Source: Burkholderia anthina (GTDB lineage Bacteria; Pseudomonadota; Gammaproteobacteria; Burkholderiales; Burkholderiaceae). Taken from it: a stretch of DNA of 64,000 bases. Below, in pieces: positions 18,066 to 27,889 of this stretch. The notes beneath the pieces were generated by a model. It did not search any database, was not told where the DNA came from, and saw nothing but the letters and a program-made list of their open reading frames with translations. Every line of letters starts with the position of its first letter. Positions within the stretch are counted from its first letter, which is position 1. A program made the translations under genes and the position numbers. Location: assembly GCF_902498995.1 (NCBI RefSeq), contig NZ_CABVLY010000018.1, forward strand, positions 1 through 64,000. Direction: 5' to 3'.

Positions 18066-19628
18066 TCATTTCAGCGAGATTTCGTCGAAGTTGAACGAGC
18101 CGTCCGGCATCACGTACGCGCCCTGCAAGCGCTTGCTGCGCGCATAGACGATCTTCTCCTGCACGAGGAAGATCCACGGTGCGTCGGTCCAGATCTGCTT
18201 CTGCGCGTCCGCGTAGAGCTCGGTCTTCTTCGCGCGGTCGACCGTCTCGAGCGCCTTCGCGAGATCGCCGTCCACCGCGTCGTTCTTGTAGTACGCGGTG
18301 TTGACGAGCTTCGGCGGCGCCGATGCGCTCGCGAGCAGCGGCGTGATCGCCCAGTTCGCTTCGCCCGTCGACGACGACCAGCCGATGTAGTACATCCGCA
18401 CCGGCGCCTTCGCCGGATCCGGCGCGCTCTCGACCTTCGCGACGCGCTCGCCGGCCTCCAGCGCCTGCACCTGCACCTTCACGCCGACCTGCGCGAGCTG
18501 CTGCTGCACGAACTGGATCGTCTTCTGCGACGTCGAGTTGTTATACGCGGACCACAGCGTCGTCTCGAAGCCGTTCGGATAGCCGGCCTCCTTCAGCAGC
18601 GCGCGCGCCTTCGCCGGGTCGTACGGCCAAGGGCCAAGCTTCGTCGCATAGTCGACGCCCTGCGGCACCACGCCGGTGGCCGGCGTCGCGAAACCGGAGA
18701 ACGCCACCTTCGCGAGCGCGTCCTTGTTCACCGCATAGTTCAGCGCCTGGCGCACCTTCGGGTTGTCGAACGGCTTTTGCAGCGTGTTCAGCGACACGTA
18801 GCGCTGCACGATCGACGGCCGCTCAATGACGTCGACCTTCGAATTGCCCTTCAGGTCGGCGGCCTGCTCAAACGGGATGCGGAACGCGAAATCGGCTTCG
18901 CCCGTCTTCATCAGCGCCGCGCGCGTGTTGTTGTCGACCACCGGCTTCCAGTCGATCGCGTCGATCTTCGGATAGCCCTTCTTCCAGTAACCGGCGAACT
19001 TCTTCACCTTCAGGTCGTCGGTCTGCTTCCATTCGACGAACTCGAACGGCCCGGTGCCGACCGGATGCAGCGCGATGTCGCGCCCCCACTTCTTCAGCGC
19101 GGCCGGCGAGATCATCACGGCCGACGGGTGCGCGAGCGTGTTGATGAGCGCCGAGAACGGCTCGCGCAGCGTGATCTTCACCGTGTACGGATCGACCACT
19201 TCGGTCTTCTCGATCACGCGGAACATGTTGTAGCGCTTCAGGTGGTTCGCCGGATCGGTCACGCGGTCGAAGTTGGCCTTCACGGCCGCCGCGTTGAAGT
19301 CGGTGCCGTCGTGGAATTTCACGCCCTGGCGCAGCTTGATCGTATAGGTCTTCGCATCGGCGCTCGCTTCGTAGCTCGTCGCCAGCACGTTGACGAGCTT
19401 CATGTCCTTGTCGAAGCCGAACAGCCCCTGGTAGAACGACTTGACGACGGCCTGCGACACCGTGTCGTTCGCGTCGTACGGATCCATCGTCGTGAACGTC
19501 GAATCCACTGCCATCACCGCGGTCTGCTGCGCGAACGCCGGCAGTGCGACCGTCAGCGCGATCGCGCCGGCGAGCGCGGCGAAGCCTGCGCGCGGACGAA
19601 ACATCGGGAACGGATGCTGCTTGTTCAT
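18066..19628 (-). CDS. gsiB: peptide ABC transporter solute-binding protein (GsiB type)
   Basis: A 520-residue SBP of family 5. A signal peptide covers about residues 1-30 ([16 protein letters not shown]). The mature protein shows [37 protein letters not shown] and [13 protein letters not shown], all typical. It captures oligopeptides or glutathione in the periplasm. ATG 19628, followed directly by this signal sequence, is the start; the frame is open upstream but has no matching homology. It sits between the ATPase and permease genes. Confidence 0.93.
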   Translation of the reverse strand: MNKQHPFPMFRPRAGFAALAGAIALTVALPAFAQQTAVMAVDSTFTTMDPYDANDTVSQAVVKSFYQGLFGFDKDMKLVNVLATSYEASADAKTYTIKLRQGVKFHDGTDFNAAAVKANFDRVTDPANHLKRYNMFRVIEKTEVVDPYTVKITLREPFSALINTLAHPSAVMISPAALKKWGRDIALHPVGTGPFEFVEWKQTDDLKVKKFAGYWKKGYPKIDAIDWKPVVDNNTRAALMKTGEADFAFRIPFEQAADLKGNSKVDVIERPSIVQRYVSLNTLQKPFDNPKVRQALNYAVNKDALAKVAFSGFATPATGVVPQGVDYATKLGPWPYDPAKARALLKEAGYPNGFETTLWSAYNNSTSQKTIQFVQQQLAQVGVKVQVQALEAGERVAKVESAPDPAKAPVRMYYIGWSSSTGEANWAITPLLASASAPPKLVNTAYYKNDAVDGDLAKALETVDRAKKTELYADAQKQIWTDAPWIFLVQEKIVYARSKRLQGAYVMPDGSFNFDEISLK

Positions 19629-19756
19629 TTTGCTGGGCTCCTGTTGGATCGGTGACGCCTCGCGGGCGTTTCGGTTTCGGTTTCGGTTTCGACTGCGTAC
19701 TGCATGGCGCGCGCTCCTTGCGGAAGCGTCGCGCGAAACGACGGGTCCGGCCGCAC

Positions 19757-21655
19757 TCAATACGCACCGCCGACGCGATGCGTCGCGACGTAGTGATCGG
19801 GGCCGACCGCGACGAGCGGCGCGACGGACGGCTCGTCGCCCACCGCGCGGATCGGGCTCGGAATCTCGTCCGCCGCGAGCTGCCGCGGCGCGTGCCGGCG
19901 AGCAGGGTCGGCCACCGGCACCGCGCTCATCAGCTTCTTCGTGTACGGATGCTGCGGCGCTTCGAACACCGCGCGGCGCGGGCCGATCTCGACGATCTGG
20001 CCGAGATACATCACCGCGACGCGATGGCTGATGCGCTCGACCACGGCCATGTCGTGCGAGATGAACAGATACGCGACGCCGAGCTCGCGCTGCAGGTCGA
20101 GCATCAGGTTGACGATCTGCGCCTGCACCGACACGTCGAGCGCGGACACCGATTCGTCGGCAATCACGACCTTCGGATTCAGCGCGAGCGCGCGGGCGAT
20201 GGCGATCCGCTGGCGCTGGCCGCCCGAGAATTCGTGCGGATAGCGGCGCGTGGCCTCCGGCGGCAGGCCGACCTTCTCCAGCAGCCAGTCGACGCGCGCC
20301 TGCGCGTCGCGGCCGCTCGCGACGCCGTGCACCAGCAGCGGCTCCATGATCGAGAAGCCGACGGTCAGGCGCGGGTTCAGCGACGCGAACGGATCCTGGA
20401 AGATGAACTGGATGTTCCGCCGCAGCGCCTGCAGATCGGCGCCCTTCAGCGCGCTGATGTCGCGGCCGTCGAACTCGATCGAACCGCGCTGCGATTCGAC
20501 GAGGCGCAGCAGCGAGCGGCCGGTCGTCGACTTGCCGCAGCCCGATTCGCCGACGAGCGCGAGCGTCTCGCCCGCGCGCAACTCGAAGCTCACGCGCTCG
20601 ACCGCATGCACGTACTGCGACACGCGGCCGAACACGCCGCTCTTCACCGGAAACCGCGTGACGAGATCGCGCACGCGCAGGATCGGCGGCGCGGCCGGAT
20701 CGACGTGCGGCTGCGCGGCGGCGTCGTTCGCAGCCGGTGCAAGTGCGACCGCGTTCGTGCCGTCCACCTTCAGCAGCGGGAATTTCTCCGGCGCATCGGT
20801 GCCCTGCATCGAACCGAGCCGCGGCACGGCCGCGAGCAGTGCTTGCGTGTAGCGATGGGCGGGCGCCGCGAAGATCCGGCCGGACTCGCCCTCCTCGACC
20901 TTCTCGCCGCGATACATCACGAGCACGCGGTCGGCCACTTCGGCGACCACACCCATGTCGTGCGTGATGAAGATCACGCCCATGTTCATTTCGTCCTGCA
21001 GCCCGCGAATCAGTTGCAGGATCTGCGCCTGGATCGTCACGTCGAGCGCGGTCGTCGGTTCGTCGGCGATCAGCAGCGCGGGCCGGCACGACAGCGCCAT
21101 CGCGATCATCACGCGCTGGCGCATCCCGCCGGACAACTGGTGCGGATAGCGCGCGAACACGCGGCGCGCCTCCGGAATACGCACGAGGTCGAGCAGCCGC
21201 AATGCTTCGGCACGCGCTTCGGTCGCGCCCTTCGACTGGTGCAGCGCGATCGCCTCGCTGATCTGGTCGCCGACCGTAAACACCGGGTTCAGCGACGTCA
21301 TCGGCTCCTGGAAGATCATCGCGACGTCCGCGCCGCGAATGCCGCGCATCGCCGCCGCGCTCGCCTGCGCGAGATCGACGAGCGCGCCGCCGCGGCGGCG
21401 CAACGCGATCCGCCCGCTCGTGATCTCGCCGCCGCCGTGCTCGACGAGCCGCATCAGCGCGAGCGACGTGACCGACTTGCCGGAGCCCGATTCGCCAACG
21501 ATCGCGAGCGTCTCGCCGCGATCGACGTGAAACGACACGTTGCGCACCGCATCGAACGTCGCGCCTTCGCGGCGGAACATCACCGACAGGTCGTCGACGG
21601 CGACGACGCGCTGCTCGGGCAGCGCCAGTTCGGACGGGTTTCGGCTCGAAGTCAT
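19757..21655 (-). CDS. gsiA: dual-domain peptide ABC transporter ATPase (GsiA type)
   Basis: A 632-residue protein containing two complete ABC domains in one chain. The first has Walker [16 protein letters not shown], signature LSGGMRQR and [11 protein letters not shown]. The second has [29 protein letters not shown] and [14 protein letters not shown]. Both end with the oligopeptide-transporter C-terminal extension. The start at 21655 is supported by GAGGAG upstream; an in-frame ATG at 21682 lacks one and would nearly touch the preceding gene. It powers uptake through GsiCD. Single-chain fusions are normal for GsiA. Confidence 0.93.
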   Translation of the reverse strand: MTSSRNPSELALPEQRVVAVDDLSVMFRREGATFDAVRNVSFHVDRGETLAIVGESGSGKSVTSLALMRLVEHGGGEITSGRIALRRRGGALVDLAQASAAAMRGIRGADVAMIFQEPMTSLNPVFTVGDQISEAIALHQSKGATEARAEALRLLDLVRIPEARRVFARYPHQLSGGMRQRVMIAMALSCRPALLIADEPTTALDVTIQAQILQLIRGLQDEMNMGVIFITHDMGVVAEVADRVLVMYRGEKVEEGESGRIFAAPAHRYTQALLAAVPRLGSMQGTDAPEKFPLLKVDGTNAVALAPAANDAAAQPHVDPAAPPILRVRDLVTRFPVKSGVFGRVSQYVHAVERVSFELRAGETLALVGESGCGKSTTGRSLLRLVESQRGSIEFDGRDISALKGADLQALRRNIQFIFQDPFASLNPRLTVGFSIMEPLLVHGVASGRDAQARVDWLLEKVGLPPEATRRYPHEFSGGQRQRIAIARALALNPKVVIADESVSALDVSVQAQIVNLMLDLQRELGVAYLFISHDMAVVERISHRVAVMYLGQIVEIGPRRAVFEAPQHPYTKKLMSAVPVADPARRHAPRQLAADEIPSPIRAVGDEPSVAPLVAVGPDHYVATHRVGGAY

Positions 21656-21682
21656 GCGAAGGTCTCCTCGTGCGATCCGCAA

Positions 21683-22672
21683 TCAGGCCGCATCGTCGCG
21701 GTAGATGCCGACCACGGGCGTCTCGCCGACGCGCGCGTAGCCGCGATACATCCCTTCCGTGTTGAACGGCAGCGCGACGTTGCCGTGCGCATCGACCGCG
21801 ATGATCCCGCCGCGGCCGGCCAGGCGCGGCAGCTTGTTCATCACGACGTCGCGCGCGGCGTCGGCGAGCGACGCGCCGCGATACGCGATCTGCGCGGCCA
21901 CGTCATGCGCGGTCGCGAGCCGGATGAACATCTCGCCGGTGCCCGTCGCGGATACCGCGCACGTCGCGTCGTCCGCGTAGCAGCCCGCGCCGATGATCGG
22001 CGAATCGCCGACGCGCCCCGGCTGCTTGTTCGTGATGCCGCCCGTCGACGTCGCCGCCGCGATATGGCCGTGCACGTCGCACGCGACCGCGCCGACCGTG
22101 CCGTGCTTGCGGTCCGGGTCGAGCGGCTCGGCGGGTTGCGCGGCCCCGCCGAACGTGAAGCTCGCGGCGTCGTGGTCGAGCATCGTGCCGGCCGCCGCGC
22201 GTGCCTTCACCCACTGCGCGTGCCGCGCGTCGGTGTCGAAGTAGCCGGCTTCGGCAAGCTCGAGCCCCTGCGCGGCCGCGAACGCGTCGGCGCCCGCGCC
22301 GGCGAACAGCACGTGTTCGCTCGCTTCCATCACGCGCCGCGCGGCGAGCACCGGATTGCGCACGCGCGTCGCGCAGCAGATCGCGCCCGCCGCGAGCGTC
22401 GCGCCGTCCATCACGGCCGCGTCGAGTTCGTGTTTGCCTTCGGCCGTATAGACGGCGCCGCGCCCGGCGTTGAACAGCGGACAGTCCTCGAGCATCCGCA
22501 CCGCGACGGTGACGGCGTCGAGCGCGCTGCCGCCGTCGGCGAGCACCTGCTGCGCGGCCTGCAGGATCGCGGTCAGCTCGGCGCGGTACTGGCGTTCGGT
22601 GTCGGTATCCATTGCATCGCGCAGGATCGTGCCTGCGCCGCCGTGAATCGCGACGATCGCGGGTGAAGTCAT
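21683..22672 (-). CDS. iaaA: isoaspartyl peptidase / L-asparaginase (Ntn hydrolase)
   Basis: A 329-residue type 2 asparaginase. The motif [10 protein letters not shown] places the N-terminal nucleophile at Thr192, where the precursor self-cleaves after Gly191. [11 protein letters not shown] at the N-terminus, [10 protein letters not shown] and [12 protein letters not shown] complete the substrate pocket. It hydrolyses beta-aspartyl dipeptides and asparagine. It lies first in the operon after the regulator, and feeds on peptides imported by the Gsi transporter. The start overlaps the regulator's stop by four bases (ATGA). Confidence 0.94.
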   Translation of the reverse strand: MTSPAIVAIHGGAGTILRDAMDTDTERQYRAELTAILQAAQQVLADGGSALDAVTVAVRMLEDCPLFNAGRGAVYTAEGKHELDAAVMDGATLAAGAICCATRVRNPVLAARRVMEASEHVLFAGAGADAFAAAQGLELAEAGYFDTDARHAQWVKARAAAGTMLDHDAASFTFGGAAQPAEPLDPDRKHGTVGAVACDVHGHIAAATSTGGITNKQPGRVGDSPIIGAGCYADDATCAVSATGTGEMFIRLATAHDVAAQIAYRGASLADAARDVVMNKLPRLAGRGGIIAVDAHGNVALPFNTEGMYRGYARVGETPVVGIYRDDAA

Positions 22673-23613
22673 GATTTTTTCGGACCGGAGGAAGAAGGGT
22701 TGGCGGCCGGCTGCGCCGCTTGAGGCTGAATCAGCCAGGGCAACAGGAATTCGGTCATTTCGGCGGCCGACTTCGCGGAACGGTGCGTGCGCAGCGCGAC
22801 GGCGTCGATCAGCGCCTCGATCATCGTCAGCACGGCCGCTTCCGAGGTCGCCGCAAAACGCCGCTCGGCCTTCACGTACAGCTTCAGCGACGCGATCGGC
22901 GCAAGCGGCGAATCGGGCCCGTCGGTGATGCCGAGCACGCGCGCGCCGCGCGCGGCCGCCCGGCGCGCGAGCTCGATCGTGTCCGTCACGTAGCGCGGAA
23001 ACGCGAGCGCGATCACGAGATCGCGCGAGTCGGCCGTATACAGGCGCCGCGCCGCGTGCGACGGGCCGCCCAGCAGCGCGAGCGACTGCACGTTGTCGTG
23101 GCACACCGACAGCCCGTGTTCCATCAGCCCGGTGAGAAACGCACTCGAACCGGCGCCGAGAATCAGCACGCGCCGCGCGCCGACGATCGCCTCGACGACC
23201 GCTTCGACGTCGCTCGCATCCAACTGCGCGCGCGTGTTCTCGATGTTCGCGACAGCCTGGTCGAACACCGCGTCGATCCACGCGGCGCCACGCACGCCCG
23301 ACTCCTGCTCCTGCGCGGAACGCAGCCGCTCGACCGGGCCGAGCGTCGCCTCGAAGCCGCGCACGAGCGCCGCGCGCATCGCCGGATAGCCGTCGAAGCC
23401 GAGCGCTTTCGCGAAGCGGTTCGCGGTCGCGATCGACGCATTCACGGCTTGCGCGAGCTCGTCGATGCGCATCGTCGCCGCGCGAAACGGGTTCGCGAGC
23501 ACGAACTCGCCCATGCGACGGTGGATCGGCGTCATCAACGGCATCGCCGACGCGATGCGCTCGGCGATCGCGGGTTCATCCTGACTGGCGTCGTGCGGAA
23601 CGAGAGGCGTCAT
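22669..23613 (-). CDS. RpiR-family transcriptional regulator
   Basis: A 314-residue regulator. The N-terminal HTH_6 domain covers roughly residues 20-95 (MGEFVLANPFRAATMRIDEL, then SIATANRFAKALGFDGYPAM), and a SIS sugar-phosphate-binding domain follows, with RRVLILGAGSSAFLTGLMEH. ATG 23613 is preferred; longer in-frame starts extend into the upstream AT-rich operator region. It heads the peptide operon and probably regulates it, since two TGAAAAT-type palindromes lie 24 to 73 bases upstream. SIS domains may sense amino-sugar phosphates, which would fit a link with cell-wall peptide recycling. Confidence 0.9.
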   Translation of the reverse strand: MTPLVPHDASQDEPAIAERIASAMPLMTPIHRRMGEFVLANPFRAATMRIDELAQAVNASIATANRFAKALGFDGYPAMRAALVRGFEATLGPVERLRSAQEQESGVRGAAWIDAVFDQAVANIENTRAQLDASDVEAVVEAIVGARRVLILGAGSSAFLTGLMEHGLSVCHDNVQSLALLGGPSHAARRLYTADSRDLVIALAFPRYVTDTIELARRAAARGARVLGITDGPDSPLAPIASLKLYVKAERRFAATSEAAVLTMIEALIDAVALRTHRSAKSAAEMTEFLLPWLIQPQAAQPAANPSSSGPKKS

Positions 23614-23636
23614 GCGAAGGGTCGTTGCAAGGTAGA

Positions 23637-23686
23637 TGAAAATAAATTTACACAATCTACCGTCAGGAAAAAAATAAATTTTCATC
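23637..23686. promoter_or_regulatory. paired palindromic operator sites for the RpiR regulator
   Basis: Two imperfect palindromes share the pattern TGAAAATwwATTTTCA: TGAAAATAAATTTACA at 23637-23652 and, on the opposite strand, TGAAAATTTATTTTTT at 23669-23684. Their centres are 32 bases apart, about three helical turns, which would suit side-by-side dimers. They lie directly before the RpiR gene and are unusually AT-rich for this genome. Sites of this shape are common for RpiR proteins; the binding partner is inferred. Confidence 0.6.
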
Positions 23687-23857
23687 AGGGTTGTCACGCC
23701 CCCTGAAGCGCCCGCTTCCCGTCGATCGATTGAGCAAACCCCGCCCGCGCCCGCCGCACGGGCATGCCGCACGCGCTCCGCGACCATCGCTTCGCACCCG
23801 GTTTTCACGTGCCTGTCGGGAAAACCCCAGGCAAGTTCGTTCGAATACAGATTCACG

Positions 23858-23893
23858 TTGACCAGATTCGAATTCGAACATAGGATGTTCGAA
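23858..23893 (+). promoter_or_regulatory. promoter with overlapping 21-bp palindromic operator for the MFS/GH31/porin operon
   Basis: TTGACC at 23858-23863 and TAGGAT at 23881-23886 form a sigma-70 promoter with a 17-base spacer. A near-perfect operator, TTCGAACAT-AGG-ATGTTCGAA (23873-23893), covers the -10 region and predicted start. A related half-site arrangement (TGTTCGAGTGAAC) occurs about 45 bases downstream. Position over the -10 suggests repression. The cognate regulator is not obvious in the window; the adjacent RpiR is one candidate, although its own sites look different. Confidence 0.6.
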
Positions 23894-24064
23894 AATGATC
23901 AGTCGTCAGATAACATTGGCTTTCAATCGCATCGGAATGTTCGAGTGAACGCGGGTATTCCGGCAAAAAGCTGACAAGCTGACGCCCAACAAGATCGGAC
24001 ATCGTACAAACAAGACGCAGCAAGCCGCCGCCGACGGCCGGCTTGCCCGGATCAGGAGACAGCA

Positions 24065-25336
24065 GTGAAAACAATCAAGGCGTTGCGCTGGTGGATCATC
24101 GTGCTGGTATGTCTCGGCACGATCCTCAACTACCTCGCACGAAATTCCCTGTCGGTGCTCGCACCGGAGCTCAAGCATGTGTTCGCGATCTCGACGCAGC
24201 AGTACTCGTACATCGTCGGCGCGTTCCAGATCGGCTACACGATCATGCAGCCGGTGTGCGGGTTCGTCGTCGACCTGATCGGGCTGCGGCTCGGCTTCGC
24301 GCTGTTCGCGATGCTGTGGTCGGTGGTGGGCGTCGCGCACGGCTTTGCGTCCGGCTGGCTGTCGCTCGGCGTCCTGCGCGGCTTGCTCGGGCTGTTCGAG
24401 GCCGCCGCGATTCCGGCCGGGATGAAGGCCGTCGCCGAATGGTTTCCCGATCGCGAGAAATCCGTCGCGGTCGGCTATTTCAACGCCGGCACGTCGCTCG
24501 GCGCCGCGATCGCGCCGCCGCTCGTCGTCTTCCTGTCGATGCGCTTCGGCTGGCAGTCCGCGTTCATGGCAACCGGCGCGCTCGGCTTCGTGTGGGCCGC
24601 GCTGTGGTACACGCAATACCGGTCGCCGGCCGACCATCCGCGCATCACGCCGCAGGAACGCACGCTGATCCGCGAAGGCCAGGCCACGATGCCGGCCGTA
24701 TCGAAGCGCCGCATTCGCGACGTGATCACCGCGCGCCGTTTCTGGGCGATCGCGCTGCCCCGCTTCTTCGCGGAACCCGCGTGGCAAACCTTCAGCTTCT
24801 GGATCCCGCTGTACCTCGCGACCGAGCGCCACATGGCGCTCACGCAGATCGCGATCTTCGCGTGGATGCCGTTTCTCGCGGCCGACCTCGGCGGCATCGC
24901 CGGCGGCTACCTGTCGCCTTACCTCGCAAGACGGTTCAAGCTGCCGCTCGTGTGGTCGCGCGTCGCCGGCGTCGCGCTCGGCGCGCTGCTGATGATCGGG
25001 CCGGCGGCGATCGGGATCGTGTCGTCGCCGTACACGGCCATCGCGCTGTTCTGCGTCGGCGGCTTCGCGCACCAGATGATCTCCGCGCTCGTCAACACGC
25101 TGTCGGCCGACGTGTTCGATCCCGAGGAAGTCGGCACCGCGAGCGGCTTCGCCGGGATGGCCGCGTGGATCGGCGGCCTCGGTTTCTCGCTGCTGGTCGG
25201 CGCCCTCGCCGACAAGATCGGCTACGCGCCGCTGTTCGCCTGCCTCGGCCTGTTCGACATCATCGGCGTCACGCTGCTCGCGGTGCTGATCCGCGGACAG
25301 TCGAAGCAGGAACGCCTGCTCGCCCAGCACGCCTGA
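24065..25336 (+). CDS. MFS transporter, anion:cation symporter (hexuronate/ExuT-like) branch
   Basis: A 423-residue, 12-helix transporter. Early landmarks LNYLARNSLSVLAPEL and QIGYTIMQPVCGFVVDLIGL fit the ExuT/GudP/phthalate-type MFS branch (motif NYxxR). The start is GTG 24065, with AGGAGA upstream. It is followed after 27 bases by a cytoplasmic GH31 glycosidase and then by a porin, so it probably imports a glycoside or sugar acid that GH31 then cleaves. The substrate is not deducible from sequence alone. Confidence 0.88.
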   Translation: MKTIKALRWWIIVLVCLGTILNYLARNSLSVLAPELKHVFAISTQQYSYIVGAFQIGYTIMQPVCGFVVDLIGLRLGFALFAMLWSVVGVAHGFASGWLSLGVLRGLLGLFEAAAIPAGMKAVAEWFPDREKSVAVGYFNAGTSLGAAIAPPLVVFLSMRFGWQSAFMATGALGFVWAALWYTQYRSPADHPRITPQERTLIREGQATMPAVSKRRIRDVITARRFWAIALPRFFAEPAWQTFSFWIPLYLATERHMALTQIAIFAWMPFLAADLGGIAGGYLSPYLARRFKLPLVWSRVAGVALGALLMIGPAAIGIVSSPYTAIALFCVGGFAHQMISALVNTLSADVFDPEEVGTASGFAGMAAWIGGLGFSLLVGALADKIGYAPLFACLGLFDIIGVTLLAVLIRGQSKQERLLAQHA

Positions 25337-25363
25337 CATTCGCCCTTACCAGGAATCGCCTTC

Positions 25364-27784
25364 ATGACTTCGCTTCTTCATCCGCCCGTGTTCCGCATCG
25401 CCGCCCGTCATGCGAACCGCGTGCAGCTCGCGTCCGATGCGGGCGCGACGCTCGAGATCTTCGTGCTCGAGGACGACATCGTGCGCGTGCGCGTGCTGCC
25501 CGACGCGATGCCGCGCAACCCGCGCACGTGGACGATCGCGCCGGGCCTCGACGACGTGCCGCTCGACGGTCGCGATCGCCTCGACCTGAGCGGCTTCACG
25601 CTGCCGGCCTACGACCTCGTCGAAGACGACGACACCCTGCGCATCGAAACCGCGCAGATCCGCGTCAGCGTGAAGCGGCAAGGCGGCCACTGCACGTGGT
25701 CGATGCGCGGCGCCGACGGCGCGTGGCGCGTGGTGCTCGCCGACCGCGCGACGCAGGCGTACAACTTCGGCTGGTGGGACGAGCGCGCGTATCACTACGT
25801 CGCACGCGAGCGCGGCGACAAGGTGTTCGGCCTCGGCGAGCGCGCGGGCGGGCTCGACCGCACCGGCGCACGCTTCGAGATGCGCAACATCGACGCGATG
25901 GGCTACAGCGCGAAGCACACGGACCCGCTCTACAAGCACATCCCGTTCTACGTCACGTGGTCGCCCGACGCCTGCCAGGGCTTCGGGCTGTTCTACGACA
26001 CGCTGTCGGACTGCTCGTTCGACATGGGCCGCGAGCTCGACAACTACCACGGCCTGTACCGCTATTTCGTCGCCGAGCACGGCGATCTCGACTACTACTT
26101 CATCGCATCGCCCGACACGCCGCTCGCGGCCGCGCGGCGCTTCACGTGGCTCACCGGGCGGCCGGCGCGCACGCCGAAATGGGGCCTCGGCTATTCGGGC
26201 TCGACGATGCGCTACACCGATGCGCCGGACGCGCAGCAGCAGATGAACCAGTTCGTCGAGCAATGCGACGCGCACGACATCCTGTGCGACTCGTTCCACC
26301 TGTCGTCGGGCTATACGTCGATCGGCGCGAAGCGCTACGTGTTCAACTGGAATCGCGAGAAGTTTCCCGACGCGAAGGGTTTCGTGAAGCACTACCGCGA
26401 TCACGGCATCCGGCTGTGCGCGAACATCAAGCCGTGCCTGCTGCGCGACCACCCTGCATTCGACGACGCGGCGAAACGCGGGCTGCTGATCCGCTCGGCG
26501 TCCGGCGAGCCGGCGTGGGTGCAGTTCTGGGACGAAGTCGGCGCGTATATCGACTTCACGCAGCCGGACGCCTATCGCTGGTGGCGCGAGCAGGTCACGT
26601 CGGCGCTGCTCGACTACGGGATCGAGTCGACGTGGAACGACAACAACGAATACGAGATCTGGTCGCCCGACGCGATCGCGCACGGCTTCGGCCAGCCGTT
26701 CCCCGCGCGCGAAGCGAAGGTGCTGCAGACGATGCTGATGATGCGCGCGTCGCGCGAAGCGCAGCGCGCGCATGCGCCGGCGCTGCGGCCGTTCCTCGTG
26801 TCGCGCTCCGGCGGCGCCGGCATGCAGCGCTATGTACAGACCTGGTCCGGCGACAACTACACGTCGTGGGAAACGCTGCGCTACAACCTGAAGATGGGCC
26901 TCGGGCTCGCGCTGTCGGGCGTGTCGAACATCGGTCACGACATCGGCGGTTTCTCCGGCCCCGCGCCGTCGCCCGAGCTGCTGTTGCGCTGGGTGCAGTT
27001 CGGCATCTTCATGCCGCGCTTCAGCATCCATTCGTGGAACGACGACGGCACCGTCAATGAGCCGTGGATGTATCCGGAGATCACCGCGCAGATCGCGTCG
27101 CTGATCAAGCAGCGCTACCGGCTGCTGCCGTATCTCTATCACCTGCTGTGGCTGTCGACCACGCGCTACGAACCCGTGCTGCGGCCGACCCTCGGCGACT
27201 TCCCCGGCGACGCGCGCTGCTACGACGAATGCGACGACATGATGCTCGGCGACGCGCTGCTGGTCGCCCCGGTGGTCGACCCCGGCCACACGGAGCGCAC
27301 GGTCTACCTGCCGTCCGGCGCGCGCTGGCTGTGCTGCGCGAGCGCGCAGTCGTTCGACGGCGGCGCGAGCGTGACGCTGCCGGCGCCGCTCGACACGCCG
27401 GTGATGCTGTTGCGCGAAGGCCGCGTGCTGCCGCTGAACGTCGCCGAACAACGGTTCGGCGCACGCGCCGACACGCGCGGCTTCATCGTCGCACCGCGCA
27501 TCGAGGATGGCGTCGCCCACGGCGAATGCGTCGAGGACGACGGCGAAACGGAACGCTGGCGCGACGGCGAATACGGACTGTGGCGCATCGAGACCGGACG
27601 CGAGGCGTCGGGCGTACTCGGCGTGTCGGTGCGCTGGGACGGCCGCATGCGCCGCCCCGCCGAGCGCGTCGAGATCCTGCTGCCGGCGTCGCTGCAAGGC
27701 CCGCTCGCCGTGCGCGGCGCACGCGTCGAGCACGATGCACCCGACGGCGCATGGCGCCGCATCGTCGTCGCGCTCGCCGACTGA
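25364..27784 (+). CDS. glycoside hydrolase family 31 (alpha-glucosidase-like)
   Basis: An 806-residue GH31 enzyme without a signal peptide. It contains the N-terminal beta-sandwich, then the TIM barrel with the nucleophile region STWNDNNEYEIW near residue 425 (Asp in WND) and the acid/base region NIGHDIGGF near residue 525, followed by C-terminal sheets. Family members retain anomeric configuration and hydrolyse alpha-glucosides, alpha-xylosides or sulfoquinovosides. The usual W in WGHDIGG is replaced by I here. Being cytoplasmic and beside an MFS importer, it likely acts on an imported small glycoside. Confidence 0.93.
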   Translation: MTSLLHPPVFRIAARHANRVQLASDAGATLEIFVLEDDIVRVRVLPDAMPRNPRTWTIAPGLDDVPLDGRDRLDLSGFTLPAYDLVEDDDTLRIETAQIRVSVKRQGGHCTWSMRGADGAWRVVLADRATQAYNFGWWDERAYHYVARERGDKVFGLGERAGGLDRTGARFEMRNIDAMGYSAKHTDPLYKHIPFYVTWSPDACQGFGLFYDTLSDCSFDMGRELDNYHGLYRYFVAEHGDLDYYFIASPDTPLAAARRFTWLTGRPARTPKWGLGYSGSTMRYTDAPDAQQQMNQFVEQCDAHDILCDSFHLSSGYTSIGAKRYVFNWNREKFPDAKGFVKHYRDHGIRLCANIKPCLLRDHPAFDDAAKRGLLIRSASGEPAWVQFWDEVGAYIDFTQPDAYRWWREQVTSALLDYGIESTWNDNNEYEIWSPDAIAHGFGQPFPAREAKVLQTMLMMRASREAQRAHAPALRPFLVSRSGGAGMQRYVQTWSGDNYTSWETLRYNLKMGLGLALSGVSNIGHDIGGFSGPAPSPELLLRWVQFGIFMPRFSIHSWNDDGTVNEPWMYPEITAQIASLIKQRYRLLPYLYHLLWLSTTRYEPVLRPTLGDFPGDARCYDECDDMMLGDALLVAPVVDPGHTERTVYLPSGARWLCCASAQSFDGGASVTLPAPLDTPVMLLREGRVLPLNVAEQRFGARADTRGFIVAPRIEDGVAHGECVEDDGETERWRDGEYGLWRIETGREASGVLGVSVRWDGRMRRPAERVEILLPASLQGPLAVRGARVEHDAPDGAWRRIVVALAD

Positions 27785-27889
27785 CCGCGCCTCGCATTCT
27801 GTTCCGGCGGGCCGTTCGCGCGGCCCGCCACTCACCACAGAGGAGGCTTCGCAACCTCCCGCCCCGTTGAAGAGACTCGGAGATCGACA

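Noticed and set aside
18066..21089. 1007-residue frame that would fuse part of an ATPase to the GsiB-type receptor
   Set aside because: The upstream half is a shadow frame of the ATPase gene; the receptor has its own signal peptide and start at 19628.
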